A stretch of DNA of 64,000 nucleotides from an uncultured Prevotellaceae bacterium (GCA_902776475.1 CACYQD010000001.1:1-64000), one strand, 5' to 3'. Positions 29,144 through 37,967 are shown, counted from the stretch's first letter. A program made the numbers and translations. Notes: a model not told the origin generated them from the letters alone.

Positions 29144-29761
29144 TCAGAAGGGGAAAAGTCCGTAGAGCTGGGCATCAATATTGTCGGTGATGCGCTTGAA
29201 GTCGGAGGGCTGGCTCTCAAACTTGCACGTATCGCCATCGACGATGATGAGTTTGCCCTTGTAGCCGGCAATCCAGTTCTCGTAGCGGTCGTTGAGGCCC
29301 TGGAGGTAGTCGATGCGGATGGACTTCTCGAATTCCCGGCCCCGCTTGGAGATCTGCGCCACCAAATTGGGGATGGACGACCGTATATAAATCATCAGGT
29401 CAGGGAGTCCTACGAGCGAGATCATCAAGTCGAAGAGATCGCTGTAGTTGGCAAAGTCGCGGTCACTCATCATCCCCATGTCATGGAGGTTGGGAGCGAA
29501 GATGCGCGCATCCTCGAAGATGGTGCGGTCCTGGATGATATAGCCCTCATACTTAGAGATTTCGACAACCTCCTTGAAGCGCTTGTTGAGAAAATAGATC
29601 TGCAGGTTGAACGACCACCGCTCCATGTCGGCGTAGAAGTCATCGAGATAGGGATTATTGTCAACGGGCTCGAAACGAGGTTCCCATCCATACCTTTTGG
29701 CGAGCATTCTGGTGAGCGTGGTTTTTCCGCTCCCGATATTTCCGGCTACGGCGATGTGCAT
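29144..29761 (-). CDS. Deoxynucleoside kinase (paralogue 1)
   Basis: 205 residues from ATG 29761, placed right before the P-loop (HIAVAGNIGSGKTTLTRML, residues 2-20). A longer frame to 29869 overlaps the upstream gene and has no Met-led domain. Signature features: substrate motif PYLDDFY, catalytic DRTIFEDA near 80, LPDLMIYIRSS and the lid ISKRGREFEKSIRIDYL. The family phosphorylates deoxynucleosides with ATP for dNTP salvage. The second kinase gene lies 13 nt upstream; together they resemble the paired deoxyadenosine/deoxyguanosine kinases of other bacteria. The individual substrates cannot be told by eye. Confidence 0.93.
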   Translation of the reverse strand: MHIAVAGNIGSGKTTLTRMLAKRYGWEPRFEPVDNNPYLDDFYADMERWSFNLQIYFLNKRFKEVVEISKYEGYIIQDRTIFEDARIFAPNLHDMGMMSDRDFANYSDLFDLMISLVGLPDLMIYIRSSIPNLVAQISKRGREFEKSIRIDYLQGLNDRYENWIAGYKGKLIIVDGDTCKFESQPSDFKRITDNIDAQLYGLFPF

Positions 29762-29774
29762 GATATCAAATGAT

Positions 29775-30398
29775 TTAAGTTTGCGAAAACAGTCCGAAGA
29801 GGTTGGCGTCGATGCGGTCGGTGATGCGCGCGAAGTCAGCCTTCCGGTGGAGGAAGTCGATCTGATCAACCTCTATGGTGATCACTTTTCCCTGATAATG
29901 CTGGTAGATGAAGTCATCGTAGAGTTGGTTGAGGTTCTTGAGGTAGTCGAGCTGCATCTGCTGCTCATATTCCCTGCCCCTTTTCTGAATATTCTCCACG
30001 AGGTGCGGAATGGATGATCTCAGGTAGATCATCAGGTCAGGCACTTTTACCGCGGTCATCATCGACTCGAAGAGCTGCATGTAGCACTCGAAGTCGCGGT
30101 CGTCGAGGTTGCCCATCCTGTGGTTGTTGGCCGCGAAGACATAGACCCCTTCGAAGATGCTGCGGTCCTGGATGACCGTTTTCTCCGAACTGGCGATGTC
30201 GAGCAGATCCTTGAAGCGCTGCTTGAGGAAAAACACCTCCAAGGCAAACGACCACCTGGGGATATCCTTATAATAGTCGTCGAGATAAGGATTGTGCTCG
30301 ACGGCCTCAAACTTGGGAATCCATCCATAGTGGCGGGCAAGCAAGGTGGTGAGTGTGGTCTTCCCGCTCCCGATATTTCCAGCGATGACGATGTGCAC
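29775..30398 (-). CDS. Deoxynucleoside kinase (paralogue 2)
   Basis: 207 residues, with P-loop HIVIAGNIGSGKTTLTTLL at residues 2-20, PYLDDYYKDIPRWSFALE, catalytic DRSIFEGV, VPDLMIYLRSS and lid IQKRGREYEQQMQLDYL. It is clearly paralogous to the downstream kinase, differing mainly in the substrate-site region. The start ATG at 30398 directly precedes the P-loop. First gene of the two-kinase operon. Confidence 0.94.
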   Translation of the reverse strand: MHIVIAGNIGSGKTTLTTLLARHYGWIPKFEAVEHNPYLDDYYKDIPRWSFALEVFFLKQRFKDLLDIASSEKTVIQDRSIFEGVYVFAANNHRMGNLDDRDFECYMQLFESMMTAVKVPDLMIYLRSSIPHLVENIQKRGREYEQQMQLDYLKNLNQLYDDFIYQHYQGKVITIEVDQIDFLHRKADFARITDRIDANLFGLFSQT

Positions 30399-30422
30399 GT
30401 GATGTGTGTGTTAGTTTCGCCA

Positions 30423-30430
30423 CAAAGATA
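30423..30430 (-). promoter_or_regulatory. -7 box of the kinase operon
   Basis: TATCTTTG on the minus strand, 25 nt upstream of the kinase start. Confidence 0.6.
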
Positions 30431-30472
30431 GCGATTTTTCACCAATTCAGAAACGATTTGGGATTTTTTTTG

Positions 30473-30480
30473 TACTTTCG
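30473..30480 (+). promoter_or_regulatory. -7 box of the EamA-type gene
   Basis: TACTTTCG, one base off the TAnnTTTG consensus. It is divergent from the kinase promoter 43 nt away. Confidence 0.45.
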
Positions 30481-30539
30481 CAGCCAAAAGGAGGTTTCCG
30501 CTCCATCTCCCTCCTAAGTTCAACCATGACGGGTCATCC

Positions 30540-31493
30540 ATGACAACCAACAGCCATCCAGCCTCACTCCCCTCCCCCAGCCTTCGCGAACAGCGCAAAG
30601 GCATGATTCATCTTCATCTGAGCGTCTTCCTGGCCGGTTTCACCGGTCTCTTCGGCAAACTCATCACGCTCAATGAAGTGGACATCGTGTGGTATCGCAT
30701 GATGCTGACCACGATGATCCTGCTTGTCTTCACGGGCATTCCCTGGCTGGGCCTGCGAAAGACCCTGCAGGTGGCGGGCTGCGGCACGTTGCTCGGCATC
30801 CATTGGATCTTGTTCTATGCCAGCATCAAAGCCTCCAACGTATCGATCGGTGTCGTATGCTTCGCCACGGTGGGATTTTTCACCGCACTGCTCGAGCCCC
30901 TTCTCCATCACCACCGCGTCTCACTGCGCCAACTGGCTCTGTCGCTCATCACCCTGGCCGGCATCGCCTGCATTTTCTCCTTCGACGCCCGCTACCGTCT
31001 GGGCATCGGCATCGGTCTGGTGTCCTCGGTGATTTGCACCTTATATATAATAAAGAACAAGGACATCAGCCGCGACCTGCGCACCCGTGACGTGCTGTTC
31101 TGGCAGATGGCCGGAGGACTGGTGGGCGTCACCCTCATCATACCGCTCTACCTCACGGTCTATCCGAGCGACCAACCCGTGATGGTCATCCCCGACGGCA
31201 CCAACCTCTGGCTGATGCTCTGCCATGCCCTCTTCTGCACCGTGGGACTCTATATCCTGCAGATCATGGCCTTGAAACGCCTGTCGGCCTTCACCGTCAA
31301 CCTGACCTACAACCTCGAGCCCTGCTACTCCATCCTCTGGGCTTTCCTCTTCCTCGGCGAGGCCCGCGAACTGAACGCCGCCTTCTACGTGGGCATCACA
31401 CTCGTGATGCTGAGCGTGGCCCTCACGGCATGGGCAGAAAACAACAACCGAACGACCAACACAACATGCAAACCCGAAACATCCCCGTCGTAG
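30540..31493 (+). CDS. EamA/DMT-family permease
   Basis: 317 residues with about ten hydrophobic helices in two similar halves, as in drug/metabolite transporters (HLHLSVFLAGFTGLFGKLIT; SIKASNVSIGVVCFATVGFF; LTYNLEPCYSILWAFLFLGE). The family exports or imports small metabolites; the substrate is unknown. The ATG at 30603 (MIHLHLSVF) would remove a polar 21-residue extension and is an equally good start. The stop codon lies 28 nt inside the next gene, so the two are probably translated together. Confidence 0.88.
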   Translation: MTTNSHPASLPSPSLREQRKGMIHLHLSVFLAGFTGLFGKLITLNEVDIVWYRMMLTTMILLVFTGIPWLGLRKTLQVAGCGTLLGIHWILFYASIKASNVSIGVVCFATVGFFTALLEPLLHHHRVSLRQLALSLITLAGIACIFSFDARYRLGIGIGLVSSVICTLYIIKNKDISRDLRTRDVLFWQMAGGLVGVTLIIPLYLTVYPSDQPVMVIPDGTNLWLMLCHALFCTVGLYILQIMALKRLSAFTVNLTYNLEPCYSILWAFLFLGEARELNAAFYVGITLVMLSVALTAWAENNNRTTNTTCKPETSPS

Positions 31494-33418
31494 GTATGGC
31501 CTGCGCCGCCTGCGCCGCCAATGTGGAAAAGAAGTTGAACGCCATCCCCGGTGTCGCCTCCGCCTCCGTATCTCTTCCGAGCCGCACAGCGCTGGTGGAG
31601 TGGGACGAGACCGTGGTCACTCCCGAGGACATGAAACGTGAGATCAACGCCATCGGCTTCGACCTCGTGGTGGAAGCCGACCGCAGTGTGGAGGAGATCG
31701 AGCGCCGTGAATATACCCTGCTGCGCCGCAAAGTTCTCCTCTCATGGGCCGGTTCCCTGCTCGTGATGGCCATCACGATGGGCTGGATCAACCTCGGCGG
31801 GCGCGACTCGAGCAACCAGACAGCCTTGATTGTAGCCCTGGCCATCCTCCTCTACTGCGGCCGAGAATTCTATGTCCGCGCCTGGAAGCAGCTGACCCAC
31901 CGCACGGCCAGTATGGACACCCTCGTGGCCTTAAGTACAGGAATCTCCTTCATTTTCAGCGCCTTCAACACTTTTTGGGGAGACCAGGTGTGGGGCAGCC
32001 GCGGCATCGAATGGCACACCTATTACGATGCCTCGGTGATGATCATCACCTTCGTGCTCACCGGCCGGCTCCTCGAGCAACATGCCCGCAAGAGCACCGC
32101 CAGTGCCATCCGTCAACTGATGGGCATGACCCCCAAGACCGCCCGGCTCTACCGTGGTGAGCAAACCGCCGACGACGGCACCAAGACACCTGTCATCGAG
32201 GAAGTGCCCATCTCGACCATCACCGTCGGCGACCAGATTGAGGTGCAGGCCGGCGACCACATCCCCGTCGATGGAAAAGTGAGATGGGCCACGAGTTTCA
32301 TGACAGCCGACGGAGCCTACGTCGATGAGTCGATGATCACCGGCGAACCATCTCCCGTGCTCAAGTCTGGCGGCAGCGAGGTGCTCGCAGGCACCATCGT
32401 AAGCCAAGGAAGGCTTCGCCTGCGCGCCACGAAGACCGGCAGCGACACCGCCCTCTCGCAGATTATCCGGATGGTGGAGCAAGCACAGGGAAGCAAGGCC
32501 CCCGTGCAGCGCACCGTCGACCGCATCTCACGGTGGTTCGTCCCCGTCGTGGCAGTTCTTTCCCTGCTGACCTTCCTCCTCTGGTGGGCCATCGGAGGCA
32601 GCGCCGCCCTACCCCACGCCATCTTGTCGGCCGTCGCCGTATTGGTGATCGCCTGCCCCTGTGCACTGGGACTGGCCACCCCCACCTCACTGATGGTGGG
32701 CATCGGTCAGGCCGCACGCCACAACATCCTCATCAAAGACGCCACCGCCCTCGAGCGGATCCGGAAAGTGGATGCCATGGTCATCGACAAGACCGGCACG
32801 CTCACCATCCCCAATCCCGCCATAGACTTCACGCGAGCCGACGACCTCCCCTTCGAGGAGCGCGAGACGCTGAAGCCCCATGCCCGCGAGGCCGTGGAGG
32901 AATTGCGCAGAATGGGCGTCGAAGTGCACATGATGAGTGGCGACAAGGAAGAAGCCGCCGCCTACTGGGCATCAAAGGTGGGCATCACCCATTACAAAAG
33001 CCGCGTACAGCCCCAGGACAAGGAGCAATTGGTGAGAGACCTGCAGGCCTCCGGAAAGTGTGTGGCCATGGTGGGCGACGGCATCAACGACTCCCAAGCC
33101 CTCGCCCTGGCAGATGTCAGCATCGCCATGGGCAGGGGCACCGATGTGGCCATCGATGTGGCACAGATGACCCTCATGGGTGACGACCTCCGCCGCATCC
33201 CCGAGGCTCTGACCCTCAGCCAGCGCACGGTGGGCATGATCCGCCAGAACTTATTCTGGGCCTTTATTTATAATCTGGTGTGCATCCCCCTGGCCGCCGG
33301 CCTCCCCCGTCTGGCAGGCATCGACATGCAGATCACCCCTACCTGGGCCAGTGCCCTGATGGCATTCTCCAGCCTCAGCGTAGTCCTCAACAGCCTCCGC
33401 CTCAAGCTCAAAGGCTAA
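31466..33418 (+). CDS. Copper-type P1B ATPase with reduced N domain
   Basis: 650 residues from ATG 31466, chosen because it directly precedes the metal-binding domain (GMACAAC, residues 10-16). Then come membrane helices, the actuator TGEPSPV near 291, ion-site CPC (VIACPCALG near 395), phosphorylation site DKTGT near 441 and GDGINDSQAL near 537. Copper-type P1B ATPases usually have about 190 residues between DKTGT and GDGIND; here there are only about 95. The whole nucleotide-binding domain with its HP motif is missing: DKTGTLTIPNPAIDF runs almost directly into ETLKPHAREAVEELRRMGV of the phosphorylation domain. The frame is intact and all other motifs are kept. Either an unusual minimal pump or a recent in-frame loss. 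Overlaps the EamA-type gene. Confidence 0.9.
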   Translation: MQTRNIPVVGMACAACAANVEKKLNAIPGVASASVSLPSRTALVEWDETVVTPEDMKREINAIGFDLVVEADRSVEEIERREYTLLRRKVLLSWAGSLLVMAITMGWINLGGRDSSNQTALIVALAILLYCGREFYVRAWKQLTHRTASMDTLVALSTGISFIFSAFNTFWGDQVWGSRGIEWHTYYDASVMIITFVLTGRLLEQHARKSTASAIRQLMGMTPKTARLYRGEQTADDGTKTPVIEEVPISTITVGDQIEVQAGDHIPVDGKVRWATSFMTADGAYVDESMITGEPSPVLKSGGSEVLAGTIVSQGRLRLRATKTGSDTALSQIIRMVEQAQGSKAPVQRTVDRISRWFVPVVAVLSLLTFLLWWAIGGSAALPHAILSAVAVLVIACPCALGLATPTSLMVGIGQAARHNILIKDATALERIRKVDAMVIDKTGTLTIPNPAIDFTRADDLPFEERETLKPHAREAVEELRRMGVEVHMMSGDKEEAAAYWASKVGITHYKSRVQPQDKEQLVRDLQASGKCVAMVGDGINDSQALALADVSIAMGRGTDVAIDVAQMTLMGDDLRRIPEALTLSQRTVGMIRQNLFWAFIYNLVCIPLAAGLPRLAGIDMQITPTWASALMAFSSLSVVLNSLRLKLKG

Positions 33419-33486
33419 ATCACCCGCCATCACCCTCGCGAAGTCAGAAAACCGCCCAGACTATTGCGCAATTTTGAAAAAATCAT

Positions 33487-33494
33487 TACTTTTG
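33487..33494 (+). promoter_or_regulatory. -7 box of serB
   Basis: TACTTTTG; predicts a transcript start near 33500 and so favours the ATG at 33515. Confidence 0.6.
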
Positions 33495-33514
33495 CCGAAA
33501 CAATGGTAACTATC

Positions 33515-34753
33515 ATGGAAACAAATAACAACGAAGAGCAAATCCTGGTGAGCATCACCGGTCAGGACCGGCCCGGACTCACGGCGTCGGTAATGGGCAT
33601 CCTCGCCCACTACGAGGCTCAGATCCTCGACATCGGCCAGGCCGACATCCACAACACGCTGTCGCTCGGCATCCTCTTCCGCATCGGGGAGAAGAACTCT
33701 GGACAGGTGCTCAAGGAACTGCTTTTCAAGGCTAACGAACTGGGTGTGAACATCGGTTTCTCGCCCATCACCGACGACGAATACGAGGAGTGGGTCAACA
33801 GGCAGGGGAAAAACCGCCACATCCTCACCCTCATCGGGCGCAGGCTGACGGCAGCCCAGATCGAGGCCGCCGCCAAAGTGATCGCCAGCGAAGGGGTCAA
33901 CATCGACTCCATCCGACGCCTCACCGGCCGCCAAAGCATCAGGCACCCCCAACAGAAGAGCCGCGCCTGCATCGAGTTCTCACTCCGCGGCACCCCCAAC
34001 CGCCACAAGATGCAAGCCAACCTCATGCGCCTTTCCTCGGAGATGGGATTCGACTTCTCACTCCAGAACGACGACATGTTCCGCCGCATGCGACGCCTCA
34101 TCTGCTTCGACATGGACTCCACCCTCATCCAGACCGAGTGCATCGACGAACTGGCCATGCGGGCAGGCGTGGGCGACCAGGTGAAAGCCATCACCGAACG
34201 GGCTATGAGAGGAGAAATCGACTTCAAAGAGAGCTTCACCCAACGGGTGGCGCTCCTCAAAGGTCTGGACGTCAGCGTGATGCGCGAAATCGCCGAACGG
34301 CTGCCCATCACCGAGGGCGTGGACCGGCTGATGGCCGTGCTGAAGCGCTATGGCTATAAAATCGCCATCCTCAGCGGTGGTTTCACCTACTTTGGGGAAT
34401 ACCTGCAGCGGCGCTACGGCATCGACTACATGTATGCCAATGAACTGGAGGTGGATGAAGACGGCAAACTCACCGGCCGCTACCTGGGCGAGGTGGTCGA
34501 TGGGCACAGGAAAGCCGAACTCCTCAAGCTCATCGCCCAAGTGGAGAAAGTGAACCTGGCGCAGACCATCGCCGTCGGCGACGGTGCCAACGACCTGCCG
34601 ATGATCTCTGAGGCTGGACTGGGTATCGCCTTCCATGCCAAACCGCGCGTGGTGGCCAACGCCCGACAGTCGATCAACACCATCGGGCTCGACGGAGTGC
34701 TCTACTTCCTCGGATTCAAAGACTCTTACCTCGGCGAAGACGGGAAAGCGTAA
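33515..34753 (+). CDS. serB: Phosphoserine phosphatase with tandem ACT domains
   Basis: 412 residues from ATG 33515 (METNNNEEQIL), just after the predicted transcript start; upstream in-frame starts precede the promoter box. Two ACT-type regions at about 8-90 and 95-175 (LVSITGQDRPGLTASVMGIL; HILTLIGRRLTAAQIEA) are followed by a HAD phosphatase: DMDSTLIQTECIDELA near 199, LSGGFTYFGEYLQ, and VGDGANDLPMISEAGLG. It makes serine from phosphoserine in the last step of serine synthesis. The ACT domains probably sense an amino acid. Transcribed alone. Confidence 0.95.
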   Translation: METNNNEEQILVSITGQDRPGLTASVMGILAHYEAQILDIGQADIHNTLSLGILFRIGEKNSGQVLKELLFKANELGVNIGFSPITDDEYEEWVNRQGKNRHILTLIGRRLTAAQIEAAAKVIASEGVNIDSIRRLTGRQSIRHPQQKSRACIEFSLRGTPNRHKMQANLMRLSSEMGFDFSLQNDDMFRRMRRLICFDMDSTLIQTECIDELAMRAGVGDQVKAITERAMRGEIDFKESFTQRVALLKGLDVSVMREIAERLPITEGVDRLMAVLKRYGYKIAILSGGFTYFGEYLQRRYGIDYMYANELEVDEDGKLTGRYLGEVVDGHRKAELLKLIAQVEKVNLAQTIAVGDGANDLPMISEAGLGIAFHAKPRVVANARQSINTIGLDGVLYFLGFKDSYLGEDGKA

Positions 34754-34888
34754 TGATATTGAATATTGAATATTAAATATTGAATATTATGTTCAATCGG
34801 CCGAAAGGCTGCCTTCAATTTTCAATCGGCCGAAAGGCCGCCTTCAATCTTCAATTTTCAATTTTAAATCTTCAATCTCCCCAATACC
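34754..34888. repeat. Short tandem and palindromic repeats after serB
   Basis: AATATTGAATATT-type AT-rich repeats are followed by two copies of TCAATCGGCCGAAAGGCnGC and a run of TTCAATnTTCAATTTT. This looks like replication-slippage sequence; no gene is visible. Confidence 0.6.
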
Positions 34889-35623
34889 ATGCCCACCTAT
34901 TTCAGAAAGACCATCAAATTGCTGCCCTGGGTGACTCTCAACCTCAACAAGTCGGGGGCGAGTCTCTCCATCGGACCAAAAGGCGCCAAACTCAACATCA
35001 GCAAGAAAGGCGTGTATTTCAACTCCAACATCCGAGGAACCGGAGTCTATAACAAGACCAAGGTGGGATCAAGCCTGCTGTGGGCACTCTTCACCCTGGT
35101 CGCCATGGTGGCCGCCGGCTATGGGCTCGGCATCTGGCTCCAGAACTTCAACCTCTTCGTCGGGATGTGCATCGCCTCCATCCCTGCCGCCATCGCAGCA
35201 TTCCTCATCTCCAAGCATTTCAACAAGACGACGACGGAAGTTTTGGATGAGGAAGAAATGGAAGACCTGAGCCCGACACGGAGAAGCAGCCAGAAGAAGA
35301 CCATCTCCAAGCGCACCGCCAGTACACGCCGCACGACGACCAAAACCGGCAGTTCACGCACCAGTACGGGCACCACACGCACCAGCAATGCCTCGGCCAA
35401 GGCATACATCAGCGAGGTGGAGGCACTGATGGACAAGATGGCCGAGGCCGAGACAATGGAGGCTCTCAACAAGGCTCATAACGAGATCCTCGACATCATG
35501 TACACCGATATCAAACCCCTTCAAGTGAAGGTCTTCGGCATGGAATTTGACGAGGCCATGGCCAGTATCGAGCAAGACTACGCCGAGGGTGTGCGCCAAC
35601 TCAGCGGCGGCGGACAAGCATAG
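34889..35623 (+). CDS. DUF4236-type membrane protein
   Basis: 244 residues. The N-terminus is a DUF4236 pattern (YFRKTIKLLPWVTLNLNKSG, GPKGAKLNISKKGVYFN). Two hydrophobic helices follow at about 57-80 and 86-106, then a long Ser/Thr/Arg/Lys-rich linker (about 125-170: RTASTRRTTTKTGSSRTSTG) and a helical end with acidic residues (VEALMDKMAEAETMEALNK). The function of DUF4236 proteins is not known; the basic low-complexity linker may bind nucleic acid or membrane lipids. The 3' end overlaps the convergent rhomboid-like gene by 23 nt. Confidence 0.85.
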   Translation: MPTYFRKTIKLLPWVTLNLNKSGASLSIGPKGAKLNISKKGVYFNSNIRGTGVYNKTKVGSSLLWALFTLVAMVAAGYGLGIWLQNFNLFVGMCIASIPAAIAAFLISKHFNKTTTEVLDEEEMEDLSPTRRSSQKKTISKRTASTRRTTTKTGSSRTSTGTTRTSNASAKAYISEVEALMDKMAEAETMEALNKAHNEILDIMYTDIKPLQVKVFGMEFDEAMASIEQDYAEGVRQLSGGGQA

Positions 35624-36122
35624 CCGACAGCGCACCCACCACATAAGCATAGAGATGGAGGCCGACAGCCACACCACCCATGACTGTGGCGAAGGCCGTC
35701 CATCCCATGATGACCGCGTTGAAACGAGCTTTTCTCTCTAACCTCGTCATCACTCCTCCCATCAGCACGTAGAGGATGCCCGACAATCCCACGACGGGGA
35801 TTCCTGCGGGGAGGGTCACTATGCTCCATCCTGCCCATCCTGCTGGACATAGACACGCCACTACATAGGCGAAAAAGAGGTGGCGAAGCCGGATGTGAAA
35901 GAAAAACACCAACTGCCACAGCACATATACATTGAGCAGCGCATGTCCCATCCCTGCATGGATGAAGGGATGGATGAGGCGGGCCCACCAAGGAGCGCCC
36001 ACGGCAAGTCCGCTCACCCACACGCCTCCCGGCAGCAAACCGATGGAGCGCAGCGCCTGGACGGCCAGGACTATCATTCCGACAGCAAGTGCCGCAGTCT
36101 TCGCATATTCTCTCTGGCGCAT
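35601..36122 (-). CDS. Rhomboid-like intramembrane serine protease, small
   Basis: 173 residues with about six membrane helices. Rhomboid signature elements are present: HPFIHAGMGHALLNVY (His60, Asn64), GLSG at 112-115 with Ser114 as the expected nucleophile in helix 4, and His156 in GLHLYAYVVGALSAM as the expected base in the last helix. Rhomboids cut membrane proteins within the bilayer; the substrate is unknown. The sequence is strongly diverged, so it may be inactive. An internal ATG at 36077 overlaps the TGA of the upstream gene (ATGA) and could be the real start; the 36122 start keeps the first helix and is preferred. Confidence 0.8.
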   Translation of the reverse strand: MRQREYAKTAALAVGMIVLAVQALRSIGLLPGGVWVSGLAVGAPWWARLIHPFIHAGMGHALLNVYVLWQLVFFFHIRLRHLFFAYVVACLCPAGWAGWSIVTLPAGIPVVGLSGILYVLMGGVMTRLERKARFNAVIMGWTAFATVMGGVAVGLHLYAYVVGALSAMLVRRR

Positions 36123-36529
36123 CTTTTTCTCTCCTCTAAAATAATGGCATGGGCACTGCTCACCGATAGGAAGAATTTGGGAGCCGGCTGGTTAACGACC
36201 CAAAACACACATCTGTTCAACGTCCATTTGGGATGCTTCCGTCCGACGGCCTGACTGCGGCGGTTGATTTCCTCATACATCTCCCGCTTCAGGGGATGGC
36301 AGCGTGTGGAGAGAGGCTTGCGCTGCATCTCCGACACCACGCGCATCGCACGTTCCTCACTCACCCAGAAACGCCGTGCAGGACGGTTTACCGTACGGCG
36401 CACCACATCCTCCACCAATTCCTGATCATGCTTTCCGAGTTCTTGGTTGAATACCTCCAATAGATCTCGTCCTCTGTCGTCGCGGTATTCAAAGGCGGTA
36501 CGACGGGACACTTTTTTGTTTTTTCCCAT
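36074..36529 (-). CDS. Basic protein upstream of the rhomboid gene, unrecognised
   Basis: 151 residues, soluble, very basic, no signal peptide. It contains two similar segments, around YRDDRGRDLLEVFNQELG and FWVSEERAMRVVSEMQR, then KHPKWTLNRCVFWVVNQPAP, and FFLSVSSAHAIILEERKR. The second half seems to repeat the first (FWVxxxxA/FFLSVSSAHAII), suggesting an internal duplication. No family is recognised. Its coding end overlaps the rhomboid-like gene, so the two are co-expressed. The promoter box TATCTTTG lies about 35 nt upstream. Confidence 0.75.
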   Translation of the reverse strand: MGKNKKVSRRTAFEYRDDRGRDLLEVFNQELGKHDQELVEDVVRRTVNRPARRFWVSEERAMRVVSEMQRKPLSTRCHPLKREMYEEINRRSQAVGRKHPKWTLNRCVFWVVNQPAPKFFLSVSSAHAIILEERKRCARENMRRLRHLLSE

Positions 36530-36563
36530 GGTAGTGTTATCCTGAAAATTCGATTGTTCACGG

Positions 36564-36571
36564 CAAAGATA
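36564..36571 (-). promoter_or_regulatory. -7 box of the 36529 gene
   Basis: TATCTTTG on the minus strand, about 35 nt before the start codon. Confidence 0.6.
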
Positions 36572-36934
36572 GTCACGAAAGAAAGCGAATGCAACCTTTT
36601 AGCCATGAAAGGCCATCACTTCATCCGAAAATGACATGTCAAATTCATGTAAAAGCCTATATATCAGCGCATTCATTGGCCTATACCGATTTAGGGTAGA
36701 AATTGAGCGAGACCTGCCCCCAACCAAGAAAAAGCCCATAAAAACACGTAGAAAACGTAGGAAATGAAGGAAGCGTAGGAAGTAACAGCCTGAAAGGCTA
36801 TGATGTATATAGCCCAGGGCAACGCCCTGGGAGATCATGCATCAATAACCATCCCAGGTCGTCTTAGCCAATTCCAACCATGCCGGTCGAATTCGTTTCG
36901 ACTAAAATGACAGGCCATACTGCGGTAGCCGTGC
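36572..36934. other. Intergenic region with a GCCCAGGGC repeat
   Basis: No credible gene. The one notable element is GCCCAGGGCAACGCCCTGGG at about 36812-36831, a short palindrome preceded by CCTGAAAGGCTATG. I recall this unit as a common dispersed repeat of Bacteroidales, but only one copy was seen here. Confidence 0.5.
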
Positions 36935-36942
36935 TATCTTTG
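36935..36942 (+). promoter_or_regulatory. -7 box of the 36965 gene
   Basis: TATCTTTG, 23 nt before the start codon. Confidence 0.6.
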
Positions 36943-36964
36943 CACCGACCAAATCATTCAAACC

Positions 36965-37939
36965 ATGAAGAAAAAAGAAATGCAAAATGTAGAAAAGCAA
37001 AATGCAGAAAAGCAAGCTGTTGAAGGGCTGGCTGCAGAAGGGCCGGCTGTTGAAAAGCAAGCTGTTGAAGGGCAGCAGCGTCGTAGGCAAGCCGTAGGAG
37101 GGCAAGCTGTAGGAGGACAGACTGTAGAAGGACAAGCTGTTGAAGGACAGACTGCAAAAGGACAAGTTGTAGAGAAGCGAAACGAGCTGCGAACCGTTTC
37201 TGAGGAAACGATCACCGAGACTGCAGAAGCGATGTCCAAAGCGACAAGAGAGACGAATGAAGCATCTGAAGATGCATCTGAAATGGCAGAAGCTATGCCC
37301 AAAGCGACAGAAGAGGTTTCAGACGCAGCAAAAATGAGGTCTGAAGTAGCAGTAGAAACATCAGAAGCGGTGATGAAAACATCAGAAGTGGCAGAAAAGA
37401 TGCCACAAACGGCTGAAGAGAAGCCTGAAGCGGTAGAAGAGATGCTTGAAGCAGCTGAAGAGACATTAGAAGCGGCAGAAGAGGCATCCGAAGCTGTGAA
37501 GAAGACAACCATCGCAGCAGCTGCTGAGCGTCAACCGGAGAAACAGCGAGGCCTGCATCTCAAATCGGTCATGGAGACCTGCGACGCATTCTGCAAACGA
37601 AACAACATGGGTGAAACGGAACGTGCAAATCTCTTCACCATCCTGCAAACCATAGCCGATGAACTATCGGGGAGTTCCTTGAGCGATGAGACCCTGCAGA
37701 AGATAGCCCATGCCATCAGCTATGAGCGCGATGTCGCACAAGCTGAGATCCGAGGCCGCAACATGCGGATTGAACAACTTCTCGCCCAACAACAAGCCAC
37801 ATCTCAGATTCATCAGTTGGCCATGACTGCCCCCTCACCTTCTCGCCCCACCCCACCCTACAGCCGCATCGGAGGCCTCTCCGCCGCTGACCGCCAAACC
37901 ATCTGGGAAAGAGGCAGAGAAAAACGCGTCCGCCACTAA
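36965..37939 (+). CDS. Repeat-rich acidic protein with globular C-terminus
   Basis: 324 residues. Residues about 8-65 are degenerate pentapeptide units (AVEGQ, TVEGQ, AVGGQ), coded by short repeated DNA units. Residues about 65-190 form an Ala/Glu-rich, probably coiled-coil stretch (e.g. EAAEETLEAAEEASEAVKK). From about 200 the sequence is ordinary (LKSVMETCDAFCKRNNMGE, TILQTIADELSGSSL), with a basic tail. The C-terminal part looks like a small helical domain, not recognised. No signal peptide and no membrane segment. The DNA repeats can expand or contract in frame. Confidence 0.8.
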   Translation: MKKKEMQNVEKQNAEKQAVEGLAAEGPAVEKQAVEGQQRRRQAVGGQAVGGQTVEGQAVEGQTAKGQVVEKRNELRTVSEETITETAEAMSKATRETNEASEDASEMAEAMPKATEEVSDAAKMRSEVAVETSEAVMKTSEVAEKMPQTAEEKPEAVEEMLEAAEETLEAAEEASEAVKKTTIAAAAERQPEKQRGLHLKSVMETCDAFCKRNNMGETERANLFTILQTIADELSGSSLSDETLQKIAHAISYERDVAQAEIRGRNMRIEQLLAQQQATSQIHQLAMTAPSPSRPTPPYSRIGGLSAADRQTIWERGREKRVRH

Positions 37940-37967
37940 CCTATGTTTCATATTCGACACGAATATC

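Noticed and set aside
36599-36838. 79-residue minus-strand frame with QGVALGYIHHS
   Set aside because: It covers the GCCCAGGGC-type repeat; such frames arise from that element.
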